This document shows, piece after piece, positions 22,775 to 32,819 of a stretch of DNA of 64,000 bases. A program made the translations under genes and the position numbers. The stretch's first letter is position 1, and the number at the start of each line of letters is the position of its first letter. Below the pieces are notes generated by a model. That model searched no databases, was not told the origin of the DNA, and saw only the letters and a program-made list of their open reading frames with translations. The stretch lies in the NCBI GenBank assembly GCA_964017185.1, contig OZ024872.1:40306188-40370187 (forward strand), read 5' to 3'. This DNA is from Rugalucina vietnamica (lineage: Eukaryota > Mollusca > Bivalvia > Lucinida > Lucinidae).

Positions 22775-23005
22775 TTATTTCAAGTTGCACAGAAGAACAC
22801 GGCTTACATCCAAATAAATAGGGCAATCGTGAAATTCAACACAGCCATAGACCTTTCTATCAGCTTCTGACACAAGCTGAAATATTGTATAATCCGAATG
22901 ACATCCGGTCGCTTTAATTTTATCAAAGTGACTAAAGTTGGAATGTGTCGTGAGCTTATCCTCTTCTTTCATCTCCGTCTGATAGTAACCACTTAGCCTA
23001 GCCAC
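22775..23005 (-). CDS. Short reading frame conserved in three B copies (function unknown)
   Basis: The 76-aa frame contains FDKIKATGCHSDYTIFQL, then SEADRKVYGCVEFHDCPIYL and DVSRVLL. The same peptide, with a few substitutions, is encoded in the other B copies (minus strand, about 31440-31620 with a frameshift in the middle, and 44560-44757 intact). Cysteines sit at CHSDY, GCVEF and HDCP. I do not recognise the domain. It could be a relic exon carried by the duplicon, or a chance frame kept open because the copies are young. There is no upstream exon, signal peptide or start context that I can support. In this copy the insertion boundary at 22994 cuts the upstream part. Confidence 0.25.
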   Translation of the reverse strand: MARLSGYYQTEMKEEDKLTTHSNFSHFDKIKATGCHSDYTIFQLVSEADRKVYGCVEFHDCPIYLDVSRVLLCNLK

Positions 23006-24471
23006 TAGGCGTTAAAATGACAAATCTACAAAGGTAACCATCTTTTTATATAAACTGTACATCATTTGGACATAACATGGGTCTACTCCTCTGTCTCGAT
23101 TTTAACGCCTAGTACCAAGCAATATGAATTCCCTTTCCACTTCTGAGGGGGTAATACTGGAGAAATCTGATCCCACCAATAACTGTCAGAACAACCTGCT
23201 AGTGGCTGATCAGAGATAAGAATTTATGGCCAATTGTTTATACTGCAACTGATAGCAATCAAAGACTGGAACATAGGAATATTCTTCAAAAGCTAGTTCT
23301 GTATTTTCTGTGCAGATTTTATGATAATAAAAAAGGTAGAAGTAGGCAAAGATCAGGAAAAGGCGCAAAAAAAGATTCCCACTCCAAAAACCGAGGTGGG
23401 AAAAAACCAAACTAACAATCAGGTACTTATACCATGAAACATATCGTAAGCCGAATGAGCAGCTATTTTCCCAGTAGGTGGCCACTCAGTTACCTTAACT
23501 TAACTAAAACTATGAAAACACACATAAGGCGCCAACAGCACAAAACAATTTTAAACACCAAGACATAAAACAAAAAGAACCACCACAGAAGTATCGCCTT
23601 GGAACGATCAGTAACACAAAGTTACTGGCGGGCTTAAACCGGATTTACAGGCGCCTAACCTCACCCTCAGCTTCTGCAGTGGTTCATAACCTCGTGGTGA
23701 ATCTCTAACTAGTCAATGAATCATCAAGAACAAATATAAAAATCAAGATAAACATCCTGATTAATCAAAACCCAGGACTCACAGATTGAGTAAGCTGCCC
23801 GACGATGGAGATCCCTGGGCGCCGAATAACCTACTAACTCCGGAGCAAAAGAAAAACACCAGTTGGACCCCGGTGGGCCAAGCAACAGACAAGAAGTTTA
23901 CAGATGAGCCACTGCATCAGAAAACCAACAATCTACATTATGCCAACCCAAAGGCACAGATCAGCTACCTTACAGACAGTTGTTTTTCTCATGCGAAGGC
24001 TCAGATATATTTGCATCTTTATTTTAATTAAAACATTTTAAACAAATATCAATTTTGTGATGTAAACAAACTCCAAGAAAAAAAAATGATTTTTTTCTTT
24101 ATATTAAAACGTATTTGGCTCCTAAATCCTGATTACTCTTAAACCTATTAGCAAATGCTGCTTATTGCTGGGTAAACTGAAGAAAAAAACGTCAGTGTTT
24201 TTCCTCTTTTAGCTGTATGGCATCGCATGTAGACCATGAAAACTCAGAAAATAAACCAATTGGAGTTGGGGCTGTTATCAGATTATGTGGGGCAATATGA
24301 GGCTAATAAATGTCAATCACAGCAGAAATTCCTTTCGGAGAATACTAGTCTGATAAATCTGGCCAAGGTATGTAACATCAGAAAATATTTGGTGCTCTAG
24401 CTTTGAAGAATAGAAAATTTAGATTTACAAAAAAGGGCAAAAAAACTTATTTATCAGACTAGTATCTAGTC
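22995..24471. mobile_element. 1,477-bp insertion in duplicon B with 12-bp target duplication
   Basis: TAGTAACCACTT is present at 22983-22994 and again at 24472-24483. The uninterrupted B copies have a single TAGTAACCACTC followed by TGTATCAAGC. The insertion is composite. It contains a 14-bp inverted pair CTAGGCGTTAAAAT / ATTTTAACGCCTAG (23005-23018, 23099-23112), a reverse-oriented Naiad-like 3' tail (23329-23898) and unassigned AT-rich sequence to 24471. A 12-bp duplication of variable length would fit retroelement insertion. Confidence 0.75.
23329..23898 (-). mobile_element. Naiad-like 3'-tail copy (reverse)
   Basis: The copy begins AAAGGTAGAAGTAGGCAAAG (the 3' end of the element, reverse) and extends inward to GGGCCAAGCAACAGACAAG. 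That corresponds to about 55535 in the full-length element, close to its stop codon. It is therefore a nearly complete untranslated tail, and the frames within it are antisense shadows. Confidence 0.85.
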
Positions 24472-25149
24472 TAGTAACCACTTTGTATCAACACAATCTA
24501 TTATACGTTGATAAACAAAAGTACACATTCAAATTCAGATGTTTGCAAAGAAAACAAAAAATCACTTTAAATTACAGAAGGCACCTATTGTTTGCTTCAA
24601 CACATTCTTTAACACATTGCCTGCACTGTCTCAGATTGACATTATTTGCCATTAAATATCCTCTCCGACACTGGCTTACCGTCAAATTAGCAATAAAACA
24701 ATTTCTTTATTCAGAGAACGAAACGACTGTCTGGCAGATTGATGAAAATTCTAATAACAGCCAGTTGAGCTTGGTCAGAATAAAAGAGGAAACACAGCAT
24801 TAATAAAACTGTAAAATCAGGGACGCTGGCATTTTCAAATTACTAAGGGCTTTAAAAGGAAGTCATTCAGTTTATATTGAACTTGTCGTACTTATAAGTC
24901 AAAGAAAACATAAACCTTTAAACACTATAATTACGTCTCCATCGAAACAGTCTTTCTGTTAAGAAATATTAATTAGAACTCCAAAGGCGGTGTTATTTGA
25001 AATACAGAAGCACTAAATGACTACTGAAATTCATTTTAACGTAAGCCAGATTTCATCATTCAATACAGCATGTACCAGAAGTTCCATGCAGTGCCAAAAC
25101 ACTACTGTTGCCCTTTGCAAGCATCCAAGGTAGAGGTTTCTCTTTTGTG

Positions 25150-25660
25150 CGTGAACAATCATTACGAAAACTTACCCATTCAATATACAGAGAAGGCGCC
25201 CCGTGGGCGAGCGGTTAAGAGCGCTGTTTCTTGTTCACTCTATGTCTGGTGTCGCTTCGAGCCCCGCACTGGCCACATGTGAGACTAGCCATGTTTTACT
25301 TGCGGGTGTGTCAGGTGGTTTTTCTCGGGGTTCGCCCGTTTCGCCCCACCTACTGTTTGGCCCGTCTAATATGGGCTGAAATAACGTTGAAAGGGACGTT
25401 AAACTGAATCAAATTTACAGAGATTTTTGAGCAGATTGAAAAAACCATCGGGAAAAGTCTGATGTTTTCAACATTTTTGCTCAAGACATTGATTGTGGGT
25501 ACACACAATAATCCACAATATATGTTTTCCCACAATCAATGTTTTGGGCCAAAACTAAGAAAACTATGTATATCCATGTAAACCCTAGTTTAACTATATA
25601 AAAGTGGGTAAAAGGGGGTATATATGATGGTTGGTCCAGTTTTTGTGGTACTAATAATTC
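25150..25660 (-). repeat. F unit carrying a SINE insertion, copy 1
   Basis: CATTACGAAAACTTACCCATTC is followed by a SINE (25195-25415) and then by the rest of a reverse F unit, ending in GTGGGTAAAAGGGGGTATA. The sequence TACAGAGA flanks the SINE on both sides and occurs once in uninterrupted F copies, so the SINE entered an F element. The same junction is present at 27620-28082, so the interrupted unit was duplicated afterwards. Confidence 0.8.
25195..25415 (+). mobile_element. tRNA-derived SINE (Ser/Leu-like head), copy 1
   Basis: The head has an A-box-like GTGGGCGAGCGGTTAAGAGC and a B-box-like GCTTCGAGCCCC (about 25253-25264), typical of RNA polymerase III promoters from class II tRNAs. 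The body continues CACATGTGAGACTAGCC, GTGTCAGGTGGTTTTTCTCG and TTGAAAGGGACGTTAAACTG. Other copies lie at 27656-27880, 38244-38480 and, truncated, 39805-39930 (reverse). It is not a functional tRNA gene. Confidence 0.88.
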
Positions 25661-25689
25661 ATAGGCAACTCCAGGATGATAAAAACAGG

Positions 25690-26760
25690 TCGGATCTTAA
25701 ATACGGGATGATCCAAAATAACGTAGACTTTTGCTGTAGCTTCTATACAACTCATTCAAATGCTTATAAAATAACATGAGCATAAATCGGAATATGTCTA
25801 GAATATCGTGGCAAAATATCAGGCAAAAATAACGACCCGTTAAAAATCTACAGTCACAACAAAAAGGTCACTAAGGTCTACCCGGCGCACGTCATCTTTG
25901 ATTTCATAACGTCATTGACGTTTTATTTATTTTGAAATTAGCACATTCTAAGCGCTTACGGCCATCTATTCAACATGTACCATAGATAAAAAGTATTTTT
26001 TGCTTATTGTGCTTTGTTCTTCACACATTTCCCGTCAGTATCAAAAACTCGAAACAAATTCTTACTTTAAATTGCTTCAAAATCGCCGATTCACCAGCCG
26101 TCTGCATGCGGTCAGCGCATTACGCATTTACGTCGCCACTGACGTGCGTTATTTTTGTTTCTTTTTCTATCTTTGTTATGCTGTTTTATCGTCCGATTCA
26201 CAATGGGAATATTTTTACACAACTGATTTATTCACTGAATATTCCCGTTATGTCTACACTTAGTTATTTTTCGGTTTTTGTGTTGGCGCGATCAAAAATC
26301 GCGGCAAGTTTAGTAATAGCATAGATTTTAGCAATATCTGGAGACGACGTTTTTAACGTTAAATGCACTGAAAAGGCGCACAATAGATATTAATATTTCA
26401 AAAACGCACTGCTCAAACTTTTTGAAACTTATGCACTGTATTATCTAAACACCAAGCCTTTACTTGACTAAGTTTGACGCGATTCGCATGCCTATTTTAC
26501 ATTTTGTCGAGACATGTATGACACAAGACAGGACCGAAAATTCGCGTGCGCCGCCTATGCGTCACCATGGTTTTAAAATGGCGCGGCGTGTTTCAGATAC
26601 TTATAAAATGTGTGATTGTTTCATCTTATTTTGTTCTAAGAATGTTCTGATTTATCGCAATATACATTTTTCTAAAATTTATCCACGTATATTGAAGCTA
26701 CAGCAAAAGTTTACGTTATTTTGGATTTTCCCTCGTAAATATGGAATGATGTATAATAAT
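25690..26760. mobile_element. Possible TIR element, ~1 kb
   Basis: Positions 25710-25810 and 26627-26727 are imperfect inverted repeats (about 100 bp), clearest in AAAATAACGTAGACTTTTGC against its complement with TTTACG. The 816-bp interior has two overlapping frames (26000-26263, 26007-26324) and part of another (26464-26844) without recognisable domains. There is no evident target duplication, so the boundaries are approximate. Confidence 0.5.
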
Positions 26761-27144
26761 CCTTGGTATTTCATGTCCAGACTACCTTTTCATGGTAATT
26801 ATATTTATTTGCATAGAGTAACGTCATTTTCAATGACGTATTGACTTTTGACGTCATCAAAATTAAGATACCAAAATTCATGGGCCATTCAACCAGTGGC
26901 TGTCAATTTCAATGCTTCAAAAATGTGTGTATTATTTTAATGTTTCATGATTTTATTACATCTTGAGAATTGAAATAAGTAAATTTGAAAATAATTCACT
27001 GCCATGTGTAATACTTAATGCATTTTAAAGACATCTACCCATAATGAATAAAGCATAAGTCCCATATTAAGATTCAGATCAATGAAAAATATTGAACGAC
27101 CCTCATAAAAACATTTTTTTTTTTGTTTTTCTGGCACAATATGG
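26761..27144. other. Unassigned sequence
   Basis: No repeat or gene is recognised. Clustered TGACGTC motifs occur at 26820-26865. Confidence 0.4.
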
Positions 27145-27612
27145 ATGACAGATGCGGTAAACATGACAACGTGTAAGACAATGCAGTTTCAGATGAAATA
27201 CATGTTTACCATGAAAACTGGAACCACTCTGAAAACTGGGCTAAGTACAACATGGAAATGCTATCCTGATATAACATACACGAATCAATTGTCTTATTCT
27301 ATAATCATTACTATCTTCATCGTCGTGCCTGTTTTAGGCTATCTTCAATTTCAAAGCATTAGTATGCAACAAATAAATATAATAACAGAACTTAATCGTT
27401 TAATGCAAAACGAAAACAAACTTCTTTCGCCACATTTGTTAATGTCATCAGTTCATAGGAGTTCGCCTCACCTTTTAAGTGCCGCTCACACATTGTCAGT
27501 CTTACGAATGGTGTCCTTTTCTGTCCAGCAGCCATTTCCAAACGTTTTCCTGGACAATCTGAGGTTTATAGTTATGCAAAATCCATCAGATAATTACAGG
27601 TGTCTCTTTTGA
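27145..27612 (+). CDS. 155-aa frame with one predicted membrane segment (unknown, doubtful)
   Basis: The frame has a hydrophobic stretch of about 19 residues near residues 51-71 (SIIITIFIVVPVLGYLQF), preceded by a Lys/Thr-rich N-terminus and followed by a polar QQINIITELNRLMQNENK segment. The part from about 27285 to 27440 is duplicated at about 28085-28250, where the peptide is kept with few changes (for example VVPDLGYLQF). In both places the segment directly follows a reverse F terminus (ATGCTATCCTGAT), so it belongs to sequence linked to F rather than to an isolated host gene. The initiating Met and the C-terminus are not conserved between copies. It may be chance, a relic exon or part of a mobile unit. 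Confidence 0.25.
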   Translation: MTDAVNMTTCKTMQFQMKYMFTMKTGTTLKTGLSTTWKCYPDITYTNQLSYSIIITIFIVVPVLGYLQFQSISMQQINIITELNRLMQNENKLLSPHLLMSSVHRSSPHLLSAAHTLSVLRMVSFSVQQPFPNVFLDNLRFIVMQNPSDNYRCLF

Positions 27613-27614
27613 GC

Positions 27615-28082
27615 ATGAACAATCATTACGGAAACTTACCCATTCAATATACAGAAGGCGGCCCTCGTGGCCGAGCGGTTAAGAGCGCTGTTTCTTGATC
27701 ACTCTATCTCTGGTGTGGGTTCGAGCCCCGCACTGGCCTTATGTGAGACTAGCCAAGTTCTGCTCGCGGGTGTGTCAGGTGGTTTTTCACGGGTTTCTCC
27801 AATTTTCGCCCCACATACTGATTGGCCCGTCTCATATGAGCTGAAATAATCTTGAAAGGGACGTTAAACTGAATAAAAAATACAGAGATTTTTTGAACAG
27901 ATTGAAAATATCATCGGAAAACGTCTGATGTAAGACATTGATTGTGGGTACAACATATGCTTTCCCACAATCAATGTGTTGGATCAAAAATAAGAAACAT
28001 ATGTATACTCCTGTAAACCCTGGTTTAACTATATAAAAGTGGGTAAAAGGGGGTATGTACTACATGGAAATGCTATCCTGAT
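27615..28082 (-). repeat. F unit carrying a SINE insertion, copy 2
   Basis: It is the same arrangement as 25150-25660: CATTACGGAAACTTACCC, a SINE at the same internal position, then the remainder of the reverse F unit ending ATGCTATCCTGAT. It faces a forward F unit (28303-28575) across ~220 bp. Confidence 0.8.
27656..27880 (+). mobile_element. tRNA-derived SINE (Ser/Leu-like head), copy 2
   Basis: The A-box-like GTGGCCGAGCGGTTAAGAGC and B-box-like GGGTTCGAGCCCC (about 27717-27729) are better preserved than in copy 1. The tail is the same, ending AAGGGACGTTAAACTGAAT followed by a short A run. Confidence 0.9.
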
Positions 28083-28297
28083 AAAACATACACGAATCAA
28101 TTGTCTTATTCTATCATCATTACTATCTTCATCGTCGTGCCTGATTTGGGCTATCTCCAATTTCAAAGCATTAGTATGCAACAAAGAAATATGATAACAG
28201 AACTTAATCGTTTAATGCAAAATGAAAACAAAATTCTTTCGCCACTTTCGTTTGAGTCATCAGTTCACAGGAGTTCGCCTCTCACACAGTGTGCCTC

Positions 28298-30058
28298 TCA
28301 CACAGAACATCAGGATATCATGTCTGTTTATTGAATACCTCTTTATACAGCAAAACTGGGGTACGCAGGGGTATACCTATTTTATCCTTATTTTTGGTCC
28401 AAAACACAGATTGTGGGCGCTCGTTAGAACCGCCTCAGCGAAGCAGTTTTAACGTGTAGTTACAATCAATGTTTTGATCAAAAATGTTAAAAATATAAAA
28501 AAAATCCACTGAAATTTTCAATTTTAACTAATTGAAAATTATCTCTGTATATTGCATATCCGTGTTTTCGTAATGGAAGATACAAATTTTCGTGTCAAAT
28601 ATTACCCTTAGTAAAGGAGAGGTTCATGAGAATTCCTTTGCAGGTTTCTGATTCGATGCCACATGTATATAACGAAAAAACATAGCCGGATAAGGAAGTA
28701 GAACGATTGTTCTATATTGTGATCGGTACACAAATCGGAACTCTGCTTACATGAACCTCGTGACTTGTTACATGTGTAACTAAGTACAGTTTCCAAACGC
28801 AAAAATAGTATCTTCACATTGGCTCATTTGGTGTTGAAAAGTTTTGAAACTACAAGGAAGTTTCCTAGCATATGTCTTGTGGGAGAAAATGTCCGCGATG
28901 TATGATAATAATTAACCGAACGTAGATTAAATATTTAACGATTTGTATCCCGTTGGGATATTATTTTCTACACGTTTATTACGTATCATCAGCGTTGTTG
29001 AAGGACATAAGTTTGGTTTGTATCATAATTAAATGCTGAAGCGGACAATTACAAGCGGTTTACAGATACAGATCGCACCTCTCAATGTTTGGTGTATCTT
29101 GCGCGTGTATTTGTTCTAGTGTAATATTACCTTCTGATATGACAATAATTGCTGTACATTGAAAGTTCGTGAAGAACGTGCGTGTGTTAGGGGTTAGTCT
29201 TTCACTCGTCAGTTGCAGCAGGTGTAGTCAATTAATGCCGAGCATTTTCGACGATCCCTTCACTAATCACGATGCACCATTGGTAATAATGTTAGCATTT
29301 GTTGCACAAATACTCCACTCACATGAAACCATGCACGCACACTACCGTTTGAAAATGAAAATGTAAATCACCGCTGGCATTTACAATGTACTACGTACAT
29401 GCAAATACCCAGCACAACTCCTTCTTCAATGATCGAATATGTTTAAAGCAATTTTGAAATTTTATTTAAACACGCAATTTTATCATTCTGTTGAGAGAAA
29501 TCATTGTTAGTCTGTCAGAATTTTATTGCAGTATCATTCAACTGGAGTTATGCACGCGCAGATTGCAATGTGAAACAAATGAATGCAAGCTCATGCTTCA
29601 CACTGCATGCAGAAAATAGAACACTGATTTAATGACGAGTCGTCAAGCAGAGGCATGCGTATGGAAACGAAATACAGCGTTGCTGTCGTCATTATCTTTT
29701 TAACTCTTAATGCACCTGTCATTTGTAACCACTGCTCTCCAACCTACGGTGAAGGGCGGGGATTATGACTTTACAGCTTTACTGAGTGCCTTGCTATAAG
29801 CCAGACCCTCACGGGGGTCAAACCTTTGCTCTTTGCCCTGCCATTCGCAAATCTCCCTTGGGTAAGGATCCTTATTTCAAAACCTCATTATTTTCCCTGC
29901 ACTGCAGGGACACTCAAGAAGTAATTGACCCGCACTTTAGCCCGGCTATCTCCCACCCTTCCCCGGCGTAGGTGGGTGGGGAGAGGGGGCGTGGTTACAA
30001 ATAACTGCTTCATAACCTTGTAATCTTCAATATCATGGACCATTATTACAGTTTTATA
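28298..30058 (+). repeat. Duplicon A, copy 2
   Basis: The segment is collinear with 10055-12000. It starts with a full F unit (28303-28575) and ends at CATTATTACAGTTTTATA, where a Tc1-like element is inserted. Removing that element brings A directly next to duplicon B, so A and B were contiguous in this copy. Confidence 0.85.
28303..28575 (+). repeat. Foldback family F, full unit
   Basis: It runs from CATCAGGATATCATGTC to GTGTTTTCGTAATG. The centre retains GTTAGAACCGCCTC facing GCGAAGCAGTTTTAACG. Confidence 0.8.
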
Positions 30059-30274
30059 TATACTGAACGCCAAAATTCTTGCACCACTTAAATTATTGTT
30101 AAAAAATCAAAAACGAATGAACCCATCAAAATGTATTTATTATAATTACTTCAGTTAATCATTTTACAGTAGAACTGCACAATCGATTTAAAATCTGCAT
30201 TTGATTTTTTAAAGATAGAGTGCGTGTTTCGCAACGACCCCTCAAACCAAAAGTACGCAATCAGTTTATTCGCA

Positions 30275-30490
30275 CTAATACCGTGTGTGGCCCTCGGTAG
30301 CCGCAATAACTGCATTGCAACGCTTCCTCATAGATTTCATGATAGGCCGTATATCACTCTGTGGGATATTTTTTCCACAGCCCGTTCAAGTTGCTGCAGC
30401 GTCTGAGGCTGTACTCGGCGTCGTCATCTTATTCTCCGCTTCAGAATATCCCACACATGTTCAATTGGGGATAAGTCGATGGTCATGGCA
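30275..30490 (-). pseudogene. C-terminal remnant of a Tc1/mariner-type transposase
   Basis: Read on the minus strand, the segment gives DLSPIEHVWDILKRRIR, then an in-frame stop. After a further frameshift it gives IPQSDIRPIMKSMRKRCNAV and a final GHTRY followed by the stop. The (S/P)DL(N/S)PIEH-W block and the closing RRC-A-I-A-GGHTRY block are hallmarks of the DDE transposase C-terminus of Tc1-like elements. The catalytic N-terminal two thirds and the DNA-binding domain are absent. It is a dead fragment, broken by at least one stop and one frameshift. Confidence 0.85.
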
Positions 30491-30585
30491 ATACATTAAT
30501 TTTCTGTTGTTATTGAAGAAACGTAGCTGATACACGTGCAATATGCCCGCTATTTTCCGTCTATGGCAGCTGTTTCAGCAGTTAT

Positions 30586-30626
30586 TGTGGCTAACGGGGG
30601 CCACATACGGTATTAGTGCGAATAAA
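30586..30626 (+). pseudogene. Second, opposite-strand copy of the transposase C-terminal codons
   Basis: The plus strand reads VSAVIVANGGHIRY and stop, matching the last residues of Tc1-like transposases. It lies within the right inverted arm and mirrors the minus-strand remnant at the left arm. Confidence 0.75.
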
Positions 30627-30834
30627 CTGATTGTGTACTTTTGGTTTGAGGGGTGGTGGCGAAATACGCACTCTAGCTTGAAAGAATCAAAATCAAATTT
30701 TGAATGAATTGTGCAGTTCTACTGTAAAATGATTAATTAAAGTAATTACAATAAATAAATGTTAGATGGGTTTATTCGTTTTTGATATTTTAACAATAAT
30801 TTAGGTGGTGCAAGATTTTTGGCGTTCAGTATAT

Positions 30835-32130
30835 TTAACATCAAACATCTAAATGACTTATTATTAGATGTCACTGTTATGCATCAGAAACTTTTACTTT
30901 AGGTAGAAATATGTCATTTCTTTCATATCACAAGCTTTTTCGAGGACATATTCGGAAGAACACATATTCTGATACACAACTATTGCATAATGAATCGTAA
31001 AATTACCGGAACATGCGTTTTAAACAATGCATTATGCGGCTTACAATATAAGTTGTACATTTGCTTTTCTAGTCGACATTGATTGTAAGCGATACCGGTG
31101 GCGTGGGTGAGTGCAAATAAGCATCGATTGAGTTCTTGCCGGCGAACTATATAGAAAAATCCTGATTAAAATGCTTGGGAAACGCTTGTAAGTGCACAGT
31201 TTTCATGTTTTAAGATACGAGAACGCTGAGCAAACTATGGGTGGTTATCATCATACTCCCCGTTTCCTTTGGTCGTCTCTGTATGAGGTGAGAAACAAAG
31301 TATGCAGTATGCTAAGGCAGTACGGTTGGTGATATTAGCTTGATGTCGCAAACGTTTGCTGGTCCTTTCGATTAGAGATTGCTTGCAGATATTTTTCATT
31401 TCTAACTGGTCTTGGAAAGAAAAACTAGGTAACTTGGCCATTGAAACGGTTTACTTTTATTTCAAGCTGCACAGAAGAACACGGCTTGCGTCCAAATAAA
31501 TAGGGCAGTCGTGAATTTAACACACCCATAGACCTTTCAATCAGCTTCTGACACGAGCTGAAATATTTATAATCCGAATGACATCCGGTCGCTTTCATTT
31601 TATCAAAGTGACTTCCTCCTGTTTCGTCTCCGTCTGATAGTAACCACTCTGTATCAAGCAATCTGATATACGTTGATAAACAAAGAACACATACAAATTT
31701 AGATGTTTGCAAAGAAAACTACAAATACACTTTACAGTTGGCACATGTTGTGTGCTTCAACACATTCTTTATCACATTTTCTGCATTGTCTCAGATTGAT
31801 ATTATTAGCCATTAAATATCCTCTCCGACACTGGCTTACCGTCAAATTAGCAATAAAACAGTTTCTTTATTCAGAAAACGAAACGAATGTCTGACAGATT
31901 GATGAAAATCCTAATAACAGTCAGTTGAGCTTGGACGGAATGAATCAGGAATACTTACAGTAACCTAACTGTAAAATAAAACAATCTGGCTTTTTAGAAC
32001 TTCACGCTATCAAAGTTTCATAAAGTTTAGTGAGTAGAACCGACATTAATCCAATACAGCATGTAAAGACGGTTCACGGAATGCCCATAACTACTTAGGC
32101 CTATCGCAATCACCCGCAGGTAGAGGTTTC
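30835..32130 (+). repeat. Duplicon B, copy 2
   Basis: It is collinear with 22130-25070 minus the 1,477-bp insertion, and so shows the empty site (TGATAGTAACCACTCTGTATC near 31636-31656). It is followed directly by the reverse F unit at 32150. Confidence 0.85.
31425..31712 (-). pseudogene. Conserved B-duplicon frame, copy 2 (frameshifted)
   Basis: It preserves HFDKMKATGCHSDY and the upstream YIRLLDTEWLLSDGDET, but a short deletion shifts the frame. The SEADRKVYGCVEFHDC part is lost from the same frame, and the sequence continues as CQKLIERSMGV. That the other copies keep this frame open is the only hint that it was coding. Confidence 0.3.
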
Positions 32131-32149
32131 GCTTTTGTGTATGAACAAT

Positions 32150-32300
32150 CATTAGGAAAACTTGCCAATGCAATATACAGATTTTCTAAGCAGCAAAAAT
32201 TGAAAATTCATTGGAAAAGTCTGATATTTTCAATATGTTTGCTCATAAGTTGATTGTGGGTACCTACAATCTATATTTTGCATCAAAACTATGAAAAATG
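32150..32300 (-). repeat. F unit (reverse) without SINE: empty site
   Basis: CATTAGGAAAACTTGCCAATGC is followed directly by AATATACAGATTTTC, the uninterrupted form of the site that carries SINEs at 25195 and 27656. Confidence 0.75.
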
Positions 32301-32369
32301 CGTGTAAATAAGAACGTTTTGACTGTCTCTCTACCACAATAATTGTCAGGTACTCCAATTTTCCATTAC

Positions 32370-32750
32370 GAAAACTTACAATATACAGAAATGTTTTATG
32401 TTATTAAAATGAAAATGTTTAGAAGAGGCGGTTCTAACGTGTACCCATATTCTATATTTTGGAGCAAAAATAAGCAAAATAGATTCTATCTTTGCTCCAA
32501 AACATAGACTGGAGCAAAAATGAGAAAAATAGATATGCCCTTGCACACCCCACTTTTGCTATATAAAATTGGGATACAAGGGGTACATATTACACGGAAA
32601 TGTTTTCCTGATGAAAGTTACAGAGTAGCAATACCTTACATTAATATAAGAAAACAAAATTCAAAACGACTTCTATTTTCGACAGCCAAGATGATATTAA
32701 AACCAAATCAAAATTTGTATGTCTCGGTAAAAATAAATAGTGTTTAAACC
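32370..32750 (-). repeat. F unit (reverse) plus linked sequence, duplicated at 45955-46250
   Basis: GAGGCGGTTCTAACGTGTAC to GGAAATGTTTTCCTGATG is a reverse F inner half with an internal partial duplication (GGAGCAAAAATGAGAAAA). It is followed by about 130 bp (GAAAGTTACAGAGTAGCAAT and on to GTATGTCTCGGTAAA) that is also present, nearly unchanged, after the F copy at 45955. Confidence 0.75.
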
Positions 32751-32819
32751 AAATGTTATTTTCGTAAATATGACGTTCAAATTATGAAAGCATGTGTAGA
32801 TTTACATTTTCCTCTTATA

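Larger units (their letters stand above)
22130..25070 (+). repeat. Duplicon B, copy 1 (interrupted)
   Basis: It is collinear with 30835-32130 and 44255-45372. Shared blocks include AGTCGACATTGATTGTAAGC, CAGTACGGTTGGCGATGTCA, GAATGACATCCGGTCGCTTT, TCTCCGTCTGATAGTAACCA and TCCTCTCCGACACTGGCTTA. It is interrupted at 22995-24471 by an insertion. The other two copies are continuous at that point and so provide the empty site. Confidence 0.85.
30059..30834. mobile_element. Tc1-like foldback element built from two 3' ends
   Basis: The termini TATACTGAACGCCAAAA and its complement lie at TA dinucleotides. The inverted arms are about 249 bp each (30059-30307 and 30586-30834), far longer than the outermost TIR. 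Each arm includes the last codons of a Tc1-type transposase: minus strand, stop at 30275-30277, and plus strand, ending GGCCACATACGGTATTAG at about 30625. The element therefore looks like two 3' ends of the same transposon joined head to head, with about 280 bp between them. It sits at the junction between duplicons A and B. Confidence 0.85.

Noticed and set aside
22995-23112. Independent small transposon bounded by CTAGGCGTTAAAAT inverted repeats
   Set aside because: The 14-bp inverted pair is real, but no target duplication surrounds it and it lies at the edge of a larger insertion. It is too weak to call as a separate element.
26000-26844. Three frames of 87, 105 and 126 aa as a host gene
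   Set aside because: No recognisable domain, overlapping frames, location within a likely inverted-repeat element, and no splice or start context that I could support.
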